Source of the DNA: an uncultured Blautia sp.
Lineage (GTDB): Bacteria > Bacillota > Clostridia > Lachnospirales > Lachnospiraceae
Assembly (NCBI GenBank): GCA_900547615.1
Contig: URHH01000032.1
Coordinates: 1 to 24,787 of the forward strand
Direction: 5' to 3'
Length of the DNA stretch: 24,787 bases
Shown: positions 23,184 through 24,787 of the stretch, piece by piece
Numbering within the stretch: position 1 is the first letter of the stretch
How the letters are laid out: the number at the start of each line of letters is the position of its first letter
Position numbers and translations under genes: made by a program
Notes under the pieces: generated by a model
Databases searched by the model: none
What the model was told of the DNA's origin: nothing
The model's input: only the letters and a program-made list of their open reading frames with translations

Positions 23184-24787
23184 ATGGAATACCGCAAAAA
23201 CGATATTGTTACATTAGACATTGAAGATTGCGGAGTAGACGGTGAAGGTATCGGAAAAGCCGATGGCTTCACCGTTTTTGTCAAAGATGCAGTCATCGGA
23301 GACAGGGTAACCGCAAAAATTATGAAAGCGAAAAAAAATTACGGATATGGAAGGCTGATGGAAATTTTAAAACCGTCTCCATACAGAGTGGAGCCAAAGT
23401 GTGCATTTGCCCGTCAGTGCGGCGGCTGTCAGCTTCAGGCGCTTTCTTATGAGCAGCAGCTTGCTTTTAAAGAAAAAAAGGTGCGCGGGCATCTGGAGCG
23501 TATCGGCGGTTTTACAGAACTTCCTATGGAGCCGATCATCGGAATGAACGAACCGTATCATTACCGGAACAAAGCGCAGTTTCCTGTCGGGAAAAATAAG
23601 GAAGGGCGCATCATTACAGGATTTTATGCAGGGCGCACCCACACTATTATTGAAAACCGCGACTGTGCCCTGGGAGTATCTCAGAATAAGGAAGTTCTCG
23701 ACCAGGTGATCGCACATATGGAATCATACGGAATCGAACCGTATAATGAAGAAACGGGAAAGGGACTCGTGCGCCATATTTTAATCCGGTACGGTTTTTT
23801 TACAGGCGAATTGATGGTCTGCCTTGTTTTAAATGGAAATTCTATTCCAAAAAAAGATGCGCTTATTGAGCATCTTCTTGAAATACCGGGAATGACAAGC
23901 ATTACCATCAATGTAAATAAAAAGCGAAGCAATGTGATTCTTGGAGAAGAAATACATCTTCTCTGGGGCAAACCATATATTACAGATAAAATAGGGGATA
24001 TTTCCTATCAGATTTCCCCGCTTTCCTTCTTCCAGGTGAATCCCCTTCAGACAGGAAAGCTTTACAGCAAAGCTTTGGAGTACGCAGACCTTCATGGCGA
24101 GGAAACAGTATGGGATCTTTACTGCGGCATCGGAACAATTTCTCTTTTTCTTGCCCAGAAGGCAAAGTTTGTCCGCGGTGTGGAAATTATTCCGGCAGCC
24201 ATTGAAAATGCAAACGATAATGCACGATTAAACAGCATTGAAAATGTAGAGTTTTTCGTGGGAAAAGCAGAGGAAGTTCTTCCGGCAGAATACAAAAAGA
24301 ATGGTATTTATGCGGATGTGATTGTAGTGGATCCGCCCAGAAAGGGGTGCGAGGAATCCCTGCTTGCTACAATGATAGAAATGCAGCCGAAGCGGATTGT
24401 GTATGTAAGCTGTGATTCCGCTACACTTGCAAGAGATTTGAAATATCTTTGCGAAAGAGGATATGAGCTTAGGAAGGTTTGTCCTGTGGATCAGTTCGGT
24501 GGGACTGTGCATGTTGAGACGGTTGTAATGCTTTCCCACAAAAAGCCAGATAGTCATATCAACGTAAAAGTCGAGTTTGGGGAGGGAGAAGGTAAAGTTC
24601 CGTTAAAGGAAATCTCTGAAAGAGCAGAAGCCTATAAGCCGAAAGAGCGAGTTACCTACAAAATGATGAAAGAGTACATAGAAGAAAAATATGGATTCAA
24701 GGTGCATACCGCTTATATTGCAGAGGTTAAGAGAGATTTAGGCTTGCCGATGTATGATGCCCCTAATGCGGTAGAAGAATTGAAACA
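23184..24787 (+). CDS. rlmD: 23S rRNA (uracil-5)-methyltransferase RlmD with C-terminal extension, cut by window end
   Basis: At least 534 residues, no stop before the window end. TRAM domain 1-60, Fe-S ligands C73, C79, C82 (CAFARQCGGC) and C161 (RDCALG), SAM motif VWDLYCGIGTISLFLA, DPPRKG at 383, and nucleophile C410 in VYVSCDSATLARDL. It methylates U1939 (E. coli numbering) or U747-type sites of 23S rRNA. The family normally ends soon after HVETVVML (443-450). Here the frame goes on for at least 80 residues (RAEAYKPKERVTYKMM, KYGFKVHTAYIAEVKRDLGL, PMYDAPNAVEE), a segment that looks like a separate domain. AGGAG is 13 bases before ATG 23184, rather far. The extension may come from a mobile element integrated at the 3' end of the gene. 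Confidence 0.93.
   Translation, partial: MEYRKNDIVTLDIEDCGVDGEGIGKADGFTVFVKDAVIGDRVTAKIMKAKKNYGYGRLMEILKPSPYRVEPKCAFARQCGGCQLQALSYEQQLAFKEKKVRGHLERIGGFTELPMEPIIGMNEPYHYRNKAQFPVGKNKEGRIITGFYAGRTHTIIENRDCALGVSQNKEVLDQVIAHMESYGIEPYNEETGKGLVRHILIRYGFFTGELMVCLVLNGNSIPKKDALIEHLLEIPGMTSITINVNKKRSNVILGEEIHLLWGKPYITDKIGDISYQISPLSFFQVNPLQTGKLYSKALEYADLHGEETVWDLYCGIGTISLFLAQKAKFVRGVEIIPAAIENANDNARLNSIENVEFFVGKAEEVLPAEYKKNGIYADVIVVDPPRKGCEESLLATMIEMQPKRIVYVSCDSATLARDLKYLCERGYELRKVCPVDQFGGTVHVETVVMLSHKKPDSHINVKVEFGEGEGKVPLKEISERAEAYKPKERVTYKMMKEYIEEKYGFKVHTAYIAEVKRDLGLPMYDAPNAVEELK

Noticed and set aside
1..24787. tRNA, rRNA, CRISPR arrays, insertion sequences, riboswitches
   Set aside because: No tRNA-like cloverleaf, direct-repeat array, transposase frame or recognisable riboswitch core was seen by eye. 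A covariance-model search would be needed to exclude small RNAs.

Overview
The window looks like a chromosomal segment of a Gram-positive anaerobe of the class Clostridia, most likely the family Lachnospiraceae (a Blautia or Ruminococcus-like genome). That placement is an inference. It rests on strong Shine-Dalgarno sites (GGAGG) before most genes, mutS2, yhaM and rlmD in Firmicutes form, a thioredoxin reductase that lacks the usual NADPH signature (as in clostridial ferredoxin-dependent enzymes), an RsgI-type anti-sigma factor and a DUF3784 protein. No rRNA, tRNA, CRISPR array, insertion sequence or transposase was seen.

Layout. 1-1119: 3' part of glyA. 1218-2727: a three-gene signalling unit of a secreted Cys-rich peptide, an ECF-type sigma factor and an RsgI-like membrane anti-sigma factor. 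2807-4029: trxB-trxA redox pair, ended by a long hairpin. 7238-4060 (minus strand): a probable four-gene operon read from a strong promoter at 7299-7327 (DUF3784 membrane protein, GNAT-methyltransferase fusion, M23 membrane peptidase, Crp/Fnr regulator), convergent with trxBA.

7239-9845 looks accessory and partly decayed. It holds a 51-bp tandem repeat behind an extended -10 promoter, a DUF4406/deoxyribosyltransferase-like gene broken by one in-frame TAA, a C-terminal scrap of yjdF and three separate GNAT acetyltransferases. A tyrosine phosphatase follows at 9846.

10444-13325 is a tight operon: B12-type radical SAM protein, a 34-residue membrane protein, a stand-alone half of a HypE/AIR-synthase-like protein, and trmL, closed by a classic terminator. 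13418-14692 is a flavodoxin-like/nitroreductase pair. 14818-16545 is adenine deaminase, convergent (1-base gap) with a two-component system. That pair lies downstream of mutS2 on the minus strand. A leucine-rich-repeat membrane protein (minus) and yhaM-rlmD (plus) diverge from 21966-22230.

The window ends inside rlmD. Its frame continues at least 80 codons beyond the normal C-terminus of the family. Since the 3' end of rumA/rlmD is a known integration site for conjugative elements, the right edge may be the left end of an integrated element. This is the most interesting point to follow beyond the window.
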